From assembly GCF_008386395.1 (NCBI RefSeq), contig NZ_CP043761.1, positions 6,014,001 through 6,078,000 on the forward strand: a stretch of DNA of 64,000 nucleotides. Reading direction: 5' to 3'. The position numbers were made by a program, and so were the translations under genes. Position 1 is the stretch's first letter, and every line of letters begins with the position of its first letter. Shown here piece after piece: positions 36,215 through 45,370 of the stretch. Below the pieces are notes generated by a model. The model was not told where the DNA came from. It did no database searches and saw nothing but the letters and a program-made list of their open reading frames with translations. Source of the stretch: Paenibacillus sp. 37 (GTDB lineage Bacteria > Bacillota > Bacilli > Paenibacillales > Paenibacillaceae).

Positions 36215-36255
36215 TAAAAAAGAAGCCGTCAACGAGCAAGCTCCAGCTCATTGAC
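36215..36255 (-). terminator. pdxK terminator
   Basis: GTCAATGAGC pairs with GCTCGTTGAC around an eight-base loop, followed by CTTCTTTTTTA on the minus strand. It lies about 70 bp past the pdxK stop codon. Confidence 0.8.
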
Positions 36256-36323
36256 AGCTACTTGAATGAAATCGAAGTATGTTGTCCAGAATTGATGCGC
36301 TACTGCGCGCTCCCTGGCAACAC

Positions 36324-37136
36324 TTAACGTTGTTGCTCCAGACGGTGTGCCACATGCAGTGTCGGGCCAACAAAACGGTTCAGCGGGAATCCGCCGGCAA
36401 TCGCTTTGGTCACGAAGGCTTTACCTTCACGAACAGCCTCTTTCACTGAAAGACCACGAGCCAACCCTGCGGTAATCGCCGCAGACGTTGTGCAGCCCGC
36501 ACCATGCGTATATCCGGAGCCGACAACATCGGCTTCAAACCATTCGTAGTTGGTTCCATCATAGAGTAGATCCATTGCTTTACCCGGGCTAATGACACCT
36601 CTGTCCTTAATTAGGACATGTTTCGAGCCATGGGCATGAATTGCTGCTGCCGCTGCTTCCATCTGTTCCTTGGAACGAATCGGTCCACTCTTCGCCAGTT
36701 GGGATGCTTCGAACAGATTAGGTGTAACCAGATCAGCACCTGGCAACAGGAATTCGATCATCGCTTCCGTATTTTCCGGTTGCAGTACTTCGTCTGTACC
36801 TTTGCAGACCATTACCGGATCAATAACGATCTGTGGCAGACCGCTACGGCGAATATGTTTTGCTACCAGTTCAATAATATCTACTGAACCGAGCATACCT
36901 GTCTTCATGGCATCAAAACCGATACCGTCCAGAACCGTGCGAAGCTGTGCTTCAACTACATTTAATTCAACAGGAAAGACCTGGTGATCCCATGTTTCGG
37001 GCTCCATTGCTACAACCGTAGTCAGTACGGTCATGCCATACACACCCAGCTCCTGAAAAGTTTTCAAATCAGCTTGAATACCTGCTCCGCCGCTCGTGTC
37101 CGAACCAGCTATTGTTAATGTTTTTGGAATCGTCAT
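36324..37136 (-). CDS. pdxK: Pyridoxine/pyridoxal kinase (ThiD-type fold)
   Basis: This 270-residue ribokinase-fold enzyme phosphorylates B6 vitamers, or HMP in thiamine synthesis. The sequence follows B. subtilis PdxK closely (LTIAGSDTSGGAGIQADLKT, DHQVFPV, DAMKTGML, IDPVMVCKG, YTHGAGCTTSAA with the catalytic Asp position replaced in the family by GAGC). The VVAMEP...DHQVFPV segment fits PdxK better than ThiD, which usually reads TAQNT. No thiamine genes are near. It appears monocistronic. Confidence 0.9.
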   Translation of the reverse strand: MTIPKTLTIAGSDTSGGAGIQADLKTFQELGVYGMTVLTTVVAMEPETWDHQVFPVELNVVEAQLRTVLDGIGFDAMKTGMLGSVDIIELVAKHIRRSGLPQIVIDPVMVCKGTDEVLQPENTEAMIEFLLPGADLVTPNLFEASQLAKSGPIRSKEQMEAAAAAIHAHGSKHVLIKDRGVISPGKAMDLLYDGTNYEWFEADVVGSGYTHGAGCTTSAAITAGLARGLSVKEAVREGKAFVTKAIAGGFPLNRFVGPTLHVAHRLEQQR

Positions 37137-37241
37137 GGTAGTTGCATTCTCCTTCGTGTCTCAGTTGACATTATCCTATCCCTTGTACGAGCGGATGTCA
37201 ATGGCATCTGAAGCCATACAGAGCATGGTTTTCCGAATGAT

Positions 37242-37949
37242 TCAGTTCACATCTTTTGTCTCCAGACGAACCATGGACATCGAAGCAATCCATATCCCTA
37301 TTGCTCCAAGGGTCAGAGGGATAATAACAAGCGAATGAATGGAAACTTCCGACCCGTTGAATCCGGAGCAGACAATCAAAACCAGCAAAATGGACGAGAC
37401 CATTGTAGTTGTAACAGAATGCTTACGCATACCGAAGAATAGGGGAATGAGTGCCATACACGCAGCCGATAAAGAACTCATACTGTACTTCACCAGAAGT
37501 CCCAATATATCCTGATTTGTCAATGATCCGGGAATGAAGGAGTAGAAATGATTAACAATCAACAGCAGTGAACCCATCAACAGGTCGGTAACCATAATCA
37601 TCACAAATGTAAAACCAAACACGATAATCAATTTGGCAGCAATGATTTTATGACGCTGGATAGGATAGGTGAACATGACGTTCATCGTTTTATTTCTATA
37701 CTCACTGATCACCAGCTTGGATAATAAAGCTCCTGCAAATATGATAAAGGTCGCTCTCACAAACGTATCGATAATCATAAAGGCGGTCTGGTAATCGGCA
37801 TAGGCATAATCTTCTGCTCCCACATCCACGAATCCAATCATGATCAGGAAAAGAAGAATGGCTATACTGGCAATACCTGCCCCTGCAAAATTACGTGCAA
37901 AACGGTGCTTCCGCATCTCAAGTCTGATTAGTTTAAGCAACGTCTTCAT
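37242..37949 (-). CDS. ABC-2 type transporter permease (BcrB/YcbO-like)
   Basis: This 235-residue membrane protein has about six helices. It is the permease partner of the BcrA-like ATPase just upstream, whose stop it overlaps by 17 bp. The first helix and the segment EYRNKTMNVMFTYPIQRHKIIAAKL are typical of peptide-antibiotic resistance or lantibiotic-immunity permeases. Its size matches B. subtilis YcbO. Confidence 0.9.
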   Translation of the reverse strand: MKTLLKLIRLEMRKHRFARNFAGAGIASIAILLFLIMIGFVDVGAEDYAYADYQTAFMIIDTFVRATFIIFAGALLSKLVISEYRNKTMNVMFTYPIQRHKIIAAKLIIVFGFTFVMIMVTDLLMGSLLLIVNHFYSFIPGSLTNQDILGLLVKYSMSSLSAACMALIPLFFGMRKHSVTTTMVSSILLVLIVCSGFNGSEVSIHSLVIIPLTLGAIGIWIASMSMVRLETKDVN

Positions 37950-38856
37950 CCCCTTTCACAAGCTTCATGAAGTGTTCTTCCAGGGAATGAGCCCGTTTGG
38001 ATATCGATTCGATCTCAATGCCGTGCTGGATCAGCTTGGTGTTCAGTTCCGATGGAATGATTCCCGGATCATAGATGCGTAACGTTTGGTTATCAACCAG
38101 TTTATAATTACTCAAACCAAGCTGGTGTTCAATGACATAGGTCGCTTTGCGGATATCCACCGCCTGTAACTCAATGTACTCATTTTGACTTCCACGAATG
38201 CTCTCCATTGATACTTCTTCCACCAAACGACCGCCGCGAATGACACCAACTGTGTCCGCAATCTGCTCTATCTCACCAAGAATGTGACTGGAGACCAACA
38301 GGGTAATGCGATACTCATTGCTAAGCCGCTTGAACAAATCTCGCATCTCCCGGATCCCTACAGGGTCCAATCCGTTGATCGGTTCATCCAGAATGAGCAG
38401 TTCAGGTGTGGTTATAAGTGCACGAGCCAGTCCCAGCCTCTGCTTCATGCCCAAGGAGAAGTCTTTGACCGGTTTCTTGCCCGTATTCTTCAGCCCTACC
38501 ATTTCCATCGTGTTGTCGATGATCTTTTTATTGTAGAATCCCATGTATTCACAGTGAAGCTCCAGATTCTCGCGAGCAGACAGTCTATCGTAGAAAAAAG
38601 GATATTCAATAATACTGCCCATTCGCTTCAGCACTTCATAAGAGGTCGGCGTAAGCTTCTCCCCAAACAGTTCTATCTCCCCTGTGGTTGGTTTGACGAG
38701 ATTGGTGAGCATCTTCATGATGGTTGTTTTACCAGCACCATTTGGACCGAGGAATCCATAGATCTCACCTTGCTTAATATTCATATTGACGTTGGATACA
38801 ACCTCCACCCCTTCATATACTTTGGTCACATCTATTGTTCGTGCGATATAATTCAT
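37933..38856 (-). CDS. ABC transporter ATP-binding protein (BcrA/YcbN-like)
   Basis: This 307-residue ATPase has Walker A GPNGAGKTT, signature FSLGMKQRLGLARAL, Walker B LLILDEPINGLDP and a switch His in VSSHILGEI. It belongs to the BcrA class, which removes peptide antibiotics such as bacitracin or lantibiotics from the membrane. Length and neighbours (response regulator, kinase, permease) match the B. subtilis ycbLMNO locus. The start follows AAAGGAG. Confidence 0.93.
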   Translation of the reverse strand: MNYIARTIDVTKVYEGVEVVSNVNMNIKQGEIYGFLGPNGAGKTTIMKMLTNLVKPTTGEIELFGEKLTPTSYEVLKRMGSIIEYPFFYDRLSARENLELHCEYMGFYNKKIIDNTMEMVGLKNTGKKPVKDFSLGMKQRLGLARALITTPELLILDEPINGLDPVGIREMRDLFKRLSNEYRITLLVSSHILGEIEQIADTVGVIRGGRLVEEVSMESIRGSQNEYIELQAVDIRKATYVIEHQLGLSNYKLVDNQTLRIYDPGIIPSELNTKLIQHGIEIESISKRAHSLEEHFMKLVKGDEDVA

Positions 38857-38937
38857 CGTCCTTGTTCTCCTTTACGTCCCCTGTCCGGGTTCCTATATCT
38901 ATATTGTAAAGAGAAAAGTCTTCTTTTTTATTAATCA

Positions 38938-38957
38938 AATCTTACAAAAACCTTAAG
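38938..38957. promoter_or_regulatory. Candidate response-regulator box upstream of the ABC genes
   Basis: CTTAC (38941-38945) and CTTAA (38952-38956) repeat with an 11 bp period, the spacing of OmpR/PhoB-type direct repeats. They lie about 90 bp upstream of the ABC ATPase start, in the 128 bp gap after the kinase gene. Confidence 0.35.
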
Positions 38958-38984
38958 TCTGACCGGACAAGCCAAACTCAGAGT

Positions 38985-39917
38985 CTACCAAGCCTTTAGG
39001 GTAACCGAGAATACAGTCCGTTGATGTGGCACACTATGCAAGTGAATACTTCCACCCATCCGCTCAACTAGCCGTTTCGTAATGGTCAGACCCAGGCCGC
39101 TGCCTTGATAGAGTCGATTGCGGGAATCCTCCAGTGTATACATGCGTTCAAACACACGACTATGCTCGCTCTCAGGGATCCCTTTTCCCTGGTCCCAGAT
39201 CTGTAGCGTCACAGGTTCACCGATCGAATGATCCAGTGAAAGCCCCAGTACCTTACCCTCTGCTCCATATTTCATTCCATTGGTAATGAGATTATCCAGC
39301 ACACGGTCCAATGCTTCTTCATTCGCTTGCACGAAGATATCACCATCAGGAATCTCTAGCTCCACGTGTAACCCCAGATTCGTCAACATTTCATAAAAGG
39401 AAAGCATCTTCAACCGGCATAATTCGCTGATATTCACTCGACTAAGCACTAGCTCCGTGTCTCCAGATTCCAGCTTTGCCAAGTCAAAAAAGGAATGGAT
39501 CAAACGCAGCACTTCCTGCGCCTTATCTTGTATTTTCTCCGTCATAATCTTCCGTTCCTGATCGGTCAGTGATGGACTGTGCAGTAAGGTCTCACTATAA
39601 CCCAGCACCACCGTGAGTGGCGTTTTCAGATCATGTGAAATGTTGGAGAGCATATTACGCATCTCCTTCTCCTGGTTCGCATAACCGGCCTTGGCGCGGT
39701 GGGCATAGTCAAGCAGCTGGTTCATGTCTTTCAGAAGCTGACTGACTTGGTCATCACTATTGAATACAAGCAATCGCTCAAAGGTGCCTTGATCCAAAAT
39801 AGCGGATATTTTCTGATGAATATAGGACAGGTGTTGGTTTCTTTTCCGGAATTTCAACCACAATACAATGAAGGCAATGGCCAGAATAGCTGTTGTACTG
39901 GCAAAAATCAGTGTCAT
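38985..39917 (-). CDS. Sensor histidine kinase (YcbM/BcrS-like)
   Basis: This 310-residue kinase has a single N-terminal helix (about residues 3-22), almost no extracellular domain, the H-box MLSNISHDLKTPLTVVLGYS and a complete ATPase domain (NLITNGMKYG, GSGLGLTITKRL). Kinases this short usually sense through their cognate ABC transporter or within the membrane. It overlaps the regulator stop by 4 bp (ATGA). It is the likely sensor of the BcrA-like transporter downstream. Confidence 0.92.
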   Translation of the reverse strand: MTLIFASTTAILAIAFIVLWLKFRKRNQHLSYIHQKISAILDQGTFERLLVFNSDDQVSQLLKDMNQLLDYAHRAKAGYANQEKEMRNMLSNISHDLKTPLTVVLGYSETLLHSPSLTDQERKIMTEKIQDKAQEVLRLIHSFFDLAKLESGDTELVLSRVNISELCRLKMLSFYEMLTNLGLHVELEIPDGDIFVQANEEALDRVLDNLITNGMKYGAEGKVLGLSLDHSIGEPVTLQIWDQGKGIPESEHSRVFERMYTLEDSRNRLYQGSGLGLTITKRLVERMGGSIHLHSVPHQRTVFSVTLKAW

Positions 39918-40630
39918 CCCTGCTCCGCCTCCAGCTTATATCCGATGCCCCAGAGTGTCTTGATATACTGGGGAGCCGAAGGATCTGCTTCCAGTTTCTC
40001 ACGCAGACGACGCATATGTACGTTAATGATATTTTCGTCTCCATAATAATGATCGTTCCAGACGGAGGCGTAGATCTGAGCCTTGGTGAACACTTTGCCA
40101 GGATGGGTAACCAACAGCTTCAGAATTCCAAATTCCTTGGATGTCAGCTTGACGGGTGTACCTTCACGTTCTACCTCGTACGTCTCCATGTCAACTACGA
40201 GTCCTCCAATGTGAATACGCTGATCTTTAGCCACTTCAGCCACAGGCTGAGTCGTATAATTGGCGCGGCGAATCGCAGCTTTGATGCGGGCAGTCAGTTC
40301 GATTAACGAGAACGGTTTGCTCAAGTAATCATCTGCACCGAAGCCCAGACCTAACGCTTTGTCCACCTCCCCATCCTTCGCAGACAGAATGAGCACAGGT
40401 ACCAGACTGACTGCCCGAATGCTTTGCAGCACATCCATCCCACTCTTGCGAGGGAGCATCAGGTCCAGAATAACCAGATCATACCCGGGTTGTGACTGGC
40501 TGAACTGACGTTCTGCCTCTAAGCCGTCATATGCATAAGTGACGTCGTAGCCCTCTTTTTCCAGATAAGGTCCGACCATTTCACTAATTGAACGATCATC
40601 TTCAACAAGCAACAAGCGGTAACTTGACAC
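39914..40630 (-). CDS. OmpR family response regulator (YcbL-like)
   Basis: This 238-residue regulator has a receiver domain (EDDRS, phospho-acceptor Asp in DLVILDLMLPRKSG, Lys in YLSKPFS) and a C-terminal winged helix (KLTSKEFGILKLL, INVHMRRLREKLE). It starts the regulator-kinase-ABC-permease module. Orthology to YcbL is inferred from module order, not proven. Confidence 0.94.
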   Translation of the reverse strand: MSSYRLLLVEDDRSISEMVGPYLEKEGYDVTYAYDGLEAERQFSQSQPGYDLVILDLMLPRKSGMDVLQSIRAVSLVPVLILSAKDGEVDKALGLGFGADDYLSKPFSLIELTARIKAAIRRANYTTQPVAEVAKDQRIHIGGLVVDMETYEVEREGTPVKLTSKEFGILKLLVTHPGKVFTKAQIYASVWNDHYYGDENIINVHMRRLREKLEADPSAPQYIKTLWGIGYKLEAEQG

Positions 40631-40699
40631 GATTTCCCCTCCAGCATGAACATTTTTTCTTTATTACCTCACAGTTTGTTTGAATTGGCAATGATATAC

Positions 40700-40753
40700 G
40701 AAAAAACCTGACAGGAAGTACACTTCGGTATAAAGTGTGTTTCCGGCCAGGTC
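40700..40753 (-). terminator. degV terminator
   Basis: ACCTGGCCGGAAA pairs with TTCCTGTCAGGTT (imperfect) around an inner ACACTT/AAGTGT stem, followed by TTTTTTC on the minus strand. It lies 30 bp past the degV-like stop codon. Confidence 0.75.
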
Positions 40754-40784
40754 TATGAGTGTCTGTAGATAAATGCTGGTGCTT

Positions 40785-41636
40785 CTATTCTCTATATCCG
40801 TTCTCACTGTGAATCCAGCACAGTCCAATGGTTCCTGCACCTGCATGAATACTCACCACAGGGATAAACGGCATGATTTCGGTCTTTAATTTAGGGAGCA
40901 GATTGGCAATCTGCTTCTTGATCGTGACGGCTTCTTCCTGATTGTTCGCATGCATAATGCACACATGTTTTACTTTCTCCATATCCAGCTTGAGCATATC
41001 CAGCATGCGATCTTTCGTTCGCTTGAACGTGCGAATCTTCTCATTCACAACCACTTTGCCCTCTTCAAATCGAAGCAGCAGATGGATCTTGAGCAGTTGA
41101 CTGATGATTAGCTGTGTGCCGGACACCCGTCCACTGCGATGAAGATTCTGAAGACTGGCCGGGATGAGGTAAAAGGACATGTTATCAATCATCTGTTCAA
41201 TGTTTACTTTGATCTCGGCAGCTGAACATCCCTGCTTCTGCCATTCCAGTCCTTGCATAATCATCTCACGGTGAGGATAGGCACCTGCCTTCGAATCAAT
41301 TGCGGTCACCGTCACTCCTGCAATCTCTGCAGCCTGCATGGACGTATGCAGCGTTCCACTAAGCTCTGTAGAGCAATGAATCGTAATAATCTCATCGTAC
41401 TTGTCTTTGAGCGACTCATACAGTTCAATGAATTCGCCAATGGGTGGCTGCGAACTGCTCGCACGTGAAGCCTCCGCAAGTTTCTCATAGAACATTTCAG
41501 ATGTAATGTCATCGGTTTCCCGGTAACATTCCTCTCCAAATACGATGCGCAGCGGTACGATGTAGATATGATTTTGCTCCGCAAAAACGGGATCCAGTGT
41601 ACTGGTACTATCGGTGACCCATGCAATTTTCTTCAT
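40785..41636 (-). CDS. DegV family fatty-acid-binding protein
   Basis: This 283-residue protein has the DegV start KKIAWVTDSTSTL and the ligand-site segments SSSQPPIGEF and HCSTELSGTLHTSMQAA. DegV/FakB proteins bind a fatty acid and present it to the kinase FakA for incorporation into phospholipid. FakA is not in the window. It is transcribed alone, with its terminator just downstream. Confidence 0.92.
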   Translation of the reverse strand: MKKIAWVTDSTSTLDPVFAEQNHIYIVPLRIVFGEECYRETDDITSEMFYEKLAEASRASSSQPPIGEFIELYESLKDKYDEIITIHCSTELSGTLHTSMQAAEIAGVTVTAIDSKAGAYPHREMIMQGLEWQKQGCSAAEIKVNIEQMIDNMSFYLIPASLQNLHRSGRVSGTQLIISQLLKIHLLLRFEEGKVVVNEKIRTFKRTKDRMLDMLKLDMEKVKHVCIMHANNQEEAVTIKKQIANLLPKLKTEIMPFIPVVSIHAGAGTIGLCWIHSENGYRE

Positions 41637-41838
41637 GACATCCTTCTCTCTTGCCGGATTGTTTGTTCTGTATCTTCAATCGTCAAGCACAAGCCCGGCG
41701 GTTTATTTAAAATTTGAATATTTCACATTGTAAACGTTTGCGATACTACCTCTCAATTATAAATGAACGGACAGACCGTTGTCTTGTGGCGCAATCATGA
41801 ACACCCCTGTTAATACCATTATTAGCTAAAAAAATGTC

Positions 41839-41867
41839 TTGCCTGTGAAGGAATAAATTGGTATGCT
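41839..41867 (+). promoter_or_regulatory. Promoter of the uncharacterised ABC exporter operon
   Basis: The -35 is TTGCCT (41839-41844) and the -10 is TATGCT (41862-41867), with a 17 bp spacer and an extended TGG. A hairpin GAACGG-AAACG-CCGTTC (41902-41918) lies in the leader before the ribosome binding site. The remainder of 41637-41838 shows no gene. Confidence 0.6.
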
Positions 41868-41941
41868 GTTGTCCTTCTCTCTTTTTCGCCTTGACTGAAG
41901 TGAACGGAAACGCCGTTCAATCCACTTATCGGAGGTGTCAC

Positions 41942-42718
41942 ATGCTTTATTTCACTCTGGCTTCCAAAGCCTACTCCCGGAATCTGCAATACCGCGGGGC
42001 ACACATGGTACATAACTTGGCAAGCGCCATGTTTGGTTACATGTATGCCTGCCTCTGGATCGGCATCGGGGCCGACCATACGCTCGGAGAATACGGGACA
42101 CAGGGGATGATCAGTTACATTGCGTTCACGCAATCCTCTCTCTGGATCTCGGGTTTTCTCACGAACGGATTGGGTATTCCCTTATCCGTCAGGACAGGGC
42201 AGATCGCACTTGATCTGATGAGGCCTGTTCATCTGTTCACCCACCTGTTGGCACGCGAATGGGGGCAGATTGCCTACCAGTTCGTGTACAAAAGTATTCC
42301 GATCTACCTGCTCTTCTCCATTGTCTTTTCCCTGGATTGGCCCTCAGACGTTTCAACACTATTCTATGCCGCACTTGGTCTTGCCGGCGCCGCATACTTG
42401 TCCATCTGCATGAACTACATTATTGGTGCCACGTCGATGTGGACCACGGAGTCCTCCTGGCTTCACTGGGGCAATCACGCGATGATGAATCTGCTGGCTG
42501 GTTTTTTCATTCCGCTGGAATGGCTACCGGACTGGCTTGAACAACTTGCCTGGATATCCCCCTACCCTTTCCTGCTCTATGTACCTACCCGAATCTATCT
42601 TGGTTTCGAAGATGGCTCCTTGTTATGGGGAACCTTGCTTTGGTGTGTCTGTATGACGTTGATCTGTCTTGCGATTACCCAAGTGTTACGTCGTAAAGTG
42701 GAGGTACAAGGCGGATGA
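41942..42718 (+). CDS. ABC-2 family transporter permease, first of pair
   Basis: This 258-residue membrane protein has about six helices. It belongs to the uncharacterised ABC-2 permease type that always occurs as two permeases plus one ATPase (COG4587/COG3694 with COG4586). The start ATG at 41942 follows CGGAGGTG; the frame extends upstream without a better site. It overlaps the next gene by 4 bp (ATGA). The substrate is unknown. Confidence 0.88.
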   Translation: MLYFTLASKAYSRNLQYRGAHMVHNLASAMFGYMYACLWIGIGADHTLGEYGTQGMISYIAFTQSSLWISGFLTNGLGIPLSVRTGQIALDLMRPVHLFTHLLAREWGQIAYQFVYKSIPIYLLFSIVFSLDWPSDVSTLFYAALGLAGAAYLSICMNYIIGATSMWTTESSWLHWGNHAMMNLLAGFFIPLEWLPDWLEQLAWISPYPFLLYVPTRIYLGFEDGSLLWGTLLWCVCMTLICLAITQVLRRKVEVQGG

Positions 42719-43515
42719 AGCGAACTTCCTGGTTCAATTTATATAAAATGCTGATTCGAACAAGCATCCGCAGCCGGATGCAATACAAGTTCAATTTCAT
42801 CATGGCGTCCGTACTGGCCGCTTTAATTCAGATCTCCGAGTTTCTGATGGTTGCTCTCGTGCTGCACAAATTCGGAGCAATTAAAGGCTGGTCCCTCCAT
42901 GAGATCGGTTATCTCTTTGCCATCATGACGTTATCCAAAACACTGTATCGCACATTCGGAAACGAAGTTCATCATCTGGAAAAATATCTGGTTAATGGTG
43001 AGCTTGATCAACTGTTAACACGTCCCATGCCCGTATTGCTGGCACTGCTGCCGCAAAACTTCCGCATCATGGCTGGGGAAGTCCTGCAAGGCGGGTTCAT
43101 TCTCTGCTGGTCATTGGCAGGCATGATGCATAGCGGACAGATTGGCTGGATCGCCATTCCCTTCTCCCTGTTTATTATCCTGACGGGTGCAGTCATTCTC
43201 TTTTCCATTGGACTCGCTACTGCTACACTCGGATTCTGGACCACACGCATCGAGGAATTACAGACGATTACTGAAGATGCAGCACGAACGGCTGCCCAAT
43301 ATCCGCTAACGTTATATCCCAAATGGATGTCTGGCATTCTGCTAACGGTGATTCCCGTGGGATTCGTCAACTATATTCCGTCACTCTATCTACTGCGGGG
43401 TGAAGGAGGAGCATGGGTCCTTGTTGCTGTTGCTGCGGTTGCCGTACTGAGCTTGGCTGCAAGTCTGCGTTTCTGGCAATTCGGCATGACCAAATATCAA
43501 AGTACAGGTAGCTAA
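42715..43515 (+). CDS. ABC-2 family transporter permease, second of pair
   Basis: This 266-residue membrane protein has about six helices and is the partner permease. It shares the family feature of a long hydrophilic stretch after the second helix (YRTFGNEVHHLEKYLVNGEL, DQLLTRPMP). Its start overlaps the upstream stop (ATGA), so the two are translated together in equal amounts. The substrate is unknown. Confidence 0.88.
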   Translation: MKRTSWFNLYKMLIRTSIRSRMQYKFNFIMASVLAALIQISEFLMVALVLHKFGAIKGWSLHEIGYLFAIMTLSKTLYRTFGNEVHHLEKYLVNGELDQLLTRPMPVLLALLPQNFRIMAGEVLQGGFILCWSLAGMMHSGQIGWIAIPFSLFIILTGAVILFSIGLATATLGFWTTRIEELQTITEDAARTAAQYPLTLYPKWMSGILLTVIPVGFVNYIPSLYLLRGEGGAWVLVAVAAVAVLSLAASLRFWQFGMTKYQSTGS

Positions 43516-43531
43516 GGAGGCGTAACGATTT

Positions 43532-44506
43532 ATGAACATGATCACAGCACGGCATCTGCAAAAGGAATTCAAAACTCCTGTTATTCGTGAAGGACGTTTC
43601 TCAGGTCTACGTACGTTATTTTCACGTGAATATGTGTCCAAGGAAGCGGTACGCGATATCAGTTTTGATATCGGCCCAGGTGAGTTTGTGGGTTACATCG
43701 GTCCGAACGGGGCTGGCAAGTCTACCACAATCAAAATGCTGACAGGTATCCTGCACCCCACCTCGGGTGAGGTAAGGCTTGACGGTATGAACCCGCATCA
43801 GGACAGGCGCAGGACCGTGGGTCGACTTGGCGTCGTGTTTGGACAGCGCAGCCAGCTCTGGTGGGATCTGCCCGTGAAAGATTCATATGATATTCTGGCC
43901 GAGATGTACGGCGTCCGTACCGAGGACAAAAAGAGACGGCTGTCCCAGTTCGCCGAGCTGCTGGACCTTGAATCGTTCTGGGCCACTCCTGTCCGCAAGC
44001 TTTCGCTTGGACAACGCATGCGTGCGGATCTCGCAGCTTCCATGCTGCATGATCCCGAACTGCTTTTTCTCGATGAACCAACAATTGGACTGGATGTGAA
44101 CGCAAAACGGAACATTCGTCAATTTCTACGTACATTAAATGAAACGTTTGGCAAAACGATTTTGCTGACCACCCATGATATGGATGACATTGAGCAGTTA
44201 TGCAGTCGGGTGATGGTGATCAATCACGGTCAACTTACATATGACGGCTCGATACCTTCTCTGCGTGACACTATCGGTCTGCCGACACTTATCCGAGTTG
44301 CGTATCGGGGTTCATTTCTTATGCCTGATACTATACCGTCCGCCATTCAGATCACAGGAGTGGAAGGGCAGATTGTCACCGTCGAAGTTAACCGGAAGGA
44401 ATGGAGCACGATGGACATTCTGAAGCAGCTTGAGCAATGGGGTGAGATTGAAGATGTGGAGATGAAGGAACCCGATTTCGAAGATATCATCCACCGGGTG
44501 TATTAG
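43532..44506 (+). CDS. ABC transporter ATP-binding protein of the exporter
   Basis: This 324-residue ATPase has Walker A GPNGAGKST, the signature LSLGQRMRADLAASML and Walker B LLFLDEPTIGLDV, with switch His in TTHDMDDIEQ. The GQRSQLWWDLP segment after Walker A is characteristic of the COG4586 group. It drives the two permeases upstream. The start follows AAGGAGG. The operon ends here or at the next gene, about 95 bp away. Confidence 0.92.
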   Translation: MNMITARHLQKEFKTPVIREGRFSGLRTLFSREYVSKEAVRDISFDIGPGEFVGYIGPNGAGKSTTIKMLTGILHPTSGEVRLDGMNPHQDRRRTVGRLGVVFGQRSQLWWDLPVKDSYDILAEMYGVRTEDKKRRLSQFAELLDLESFWATPVRKLSLGQRMRADLAASMLHDPELLFLDEPTIGLDVNAKRNIRQFLRTLNETFGKTILLTTHDMDDIEQLCSRVMVINHGQLTYDGSIPSLRDTIGLPTLIRVAYRGSFLMPDTIPSAIQITGVEGQIVTVEVNRKEWSTMDILKQLEQWGEIEDVEMKEPDFEDIIHRVY

Positions 44507-44602
44507 TTGGCCCATTTTGTGAGGAAATAGGATGAAGACCTGTTCTTACGCCGTTACATGAAAGAGGGACATGGCGTACTGTACTATTGGAGGTGAAGCG
44601 TC

Positions 44603-45280
44603 ATGCTTGTGACCAAACATGTCCTTGCAACATCCAGCGTACACGCTACTCCCTACTTCATCGTACGTGGCATCATGCCGGGGCCTGTGATGTTCATTAC
44701 ATCCGGGGTTCACGGGAACGAGACGGCGAGCATGGCCGCTGCGCAAAAACTCGCAGATGATATTGCGACAGGTCGTCACGCCATTCAGCGAGGGCTGTTA
44801 ATTATCGTGCCACGCGTGAACCAGCAAGCCTACGTTAAGAAAATCAGAGGCAAGCCAGATTTGAATCGTACGTTTCCACGCCGTATGTCAGGCAAGGCCA
44901 AGCATCCGCTCGCTGCGGCAGTTTTTCAGCTCGCGCGTGAACATCGGGCCAACTGGTGGCTCGATCTGCATGAAGCCAACGGCCTGTCTCAACTGAGTTC
45001 GCGGGTGCTTGGACAGACGTTGATCACCAATCCCGGCAGTCGGACAATTCCAGCTTGCAGAAGAGTTATCGAACGGATGAATCGGTCGATTGCCATTCGT
45101 GATCGTCATTTTAAACTTAAGCAGCATGAATTGCCGGGATCTGCCCGTACAGCGGCTTCAAGACTATTACAAGCCCGTTCTGTTACGGTGGAGACCTGCT
45201 GGAGTCTGAAGCGCGCGACCCGTATCAAGTATCAGACGGAGATTGTTCACCATTTTCTGCGTGAGGCGGGCATGTCGTGA
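44603..45280 (+). CDS. Succinylglutamate desuccinylase/aspartoacylase family protein
   Basis: This 225-residue protein is an M14-type zinc hydrolase. Zinc ligands are His37 and Glu40 in SGVHGNE and His123 in DLHE; the substrate-binding Arg lies in DLNRTFP; the catalytic Glu is probably in TVETCW. Family members cleave N-acyl amino acids. It is shorter than aspartoacylase (about 310) and may have a narrower substrate range. The start follows GGAGGTG. It is co-oriented with the ABC exporter but has a 96 bp gap. Confidence 0.88.
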   Translation: MLVTKHVLATSSVHATPYFIVRGIMPGPVMFITSGVHGNETASMAAAQKLADDIATGRHAIQRGLLIIVPRVNQQAYVKKIRGKPDLNRTFPRRMSGKAKHPLAAAVFQLAREHRANWWLDLHEANGLSQLSSRVLGQTLITNPGSRTIPACRRVIERMNRSIAIRDRHFKLKQHELPGSARTAASRLLQARSVTVETCWSLKRATRIKYQTEIVHHFLREAGMS

Positions 45281-45307
45281 TGAAGAACATTACAATAGAA
45301 CTAAAAG

Positions 45308-45365
45308 AAACCTCGGACAGAGAGCGCCCGAAGTACATCTTAAGGCGCTCTTTGTTCGAGGTTTT
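45308..45365. terminator. Bidirectional terminator between convergent genes
   Basis: A long stem (AACCTCGGAC-AGAGCGCC with GGCGCTCT-GTTCGAGGTT) is flanked by A and T runs on both sides. It serves the aspartoacylase-like gene on the plus strand and the merR-like gene on the minus strand. Confidence 0.9.
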
Positions 45366-45370
45366 ACAGT

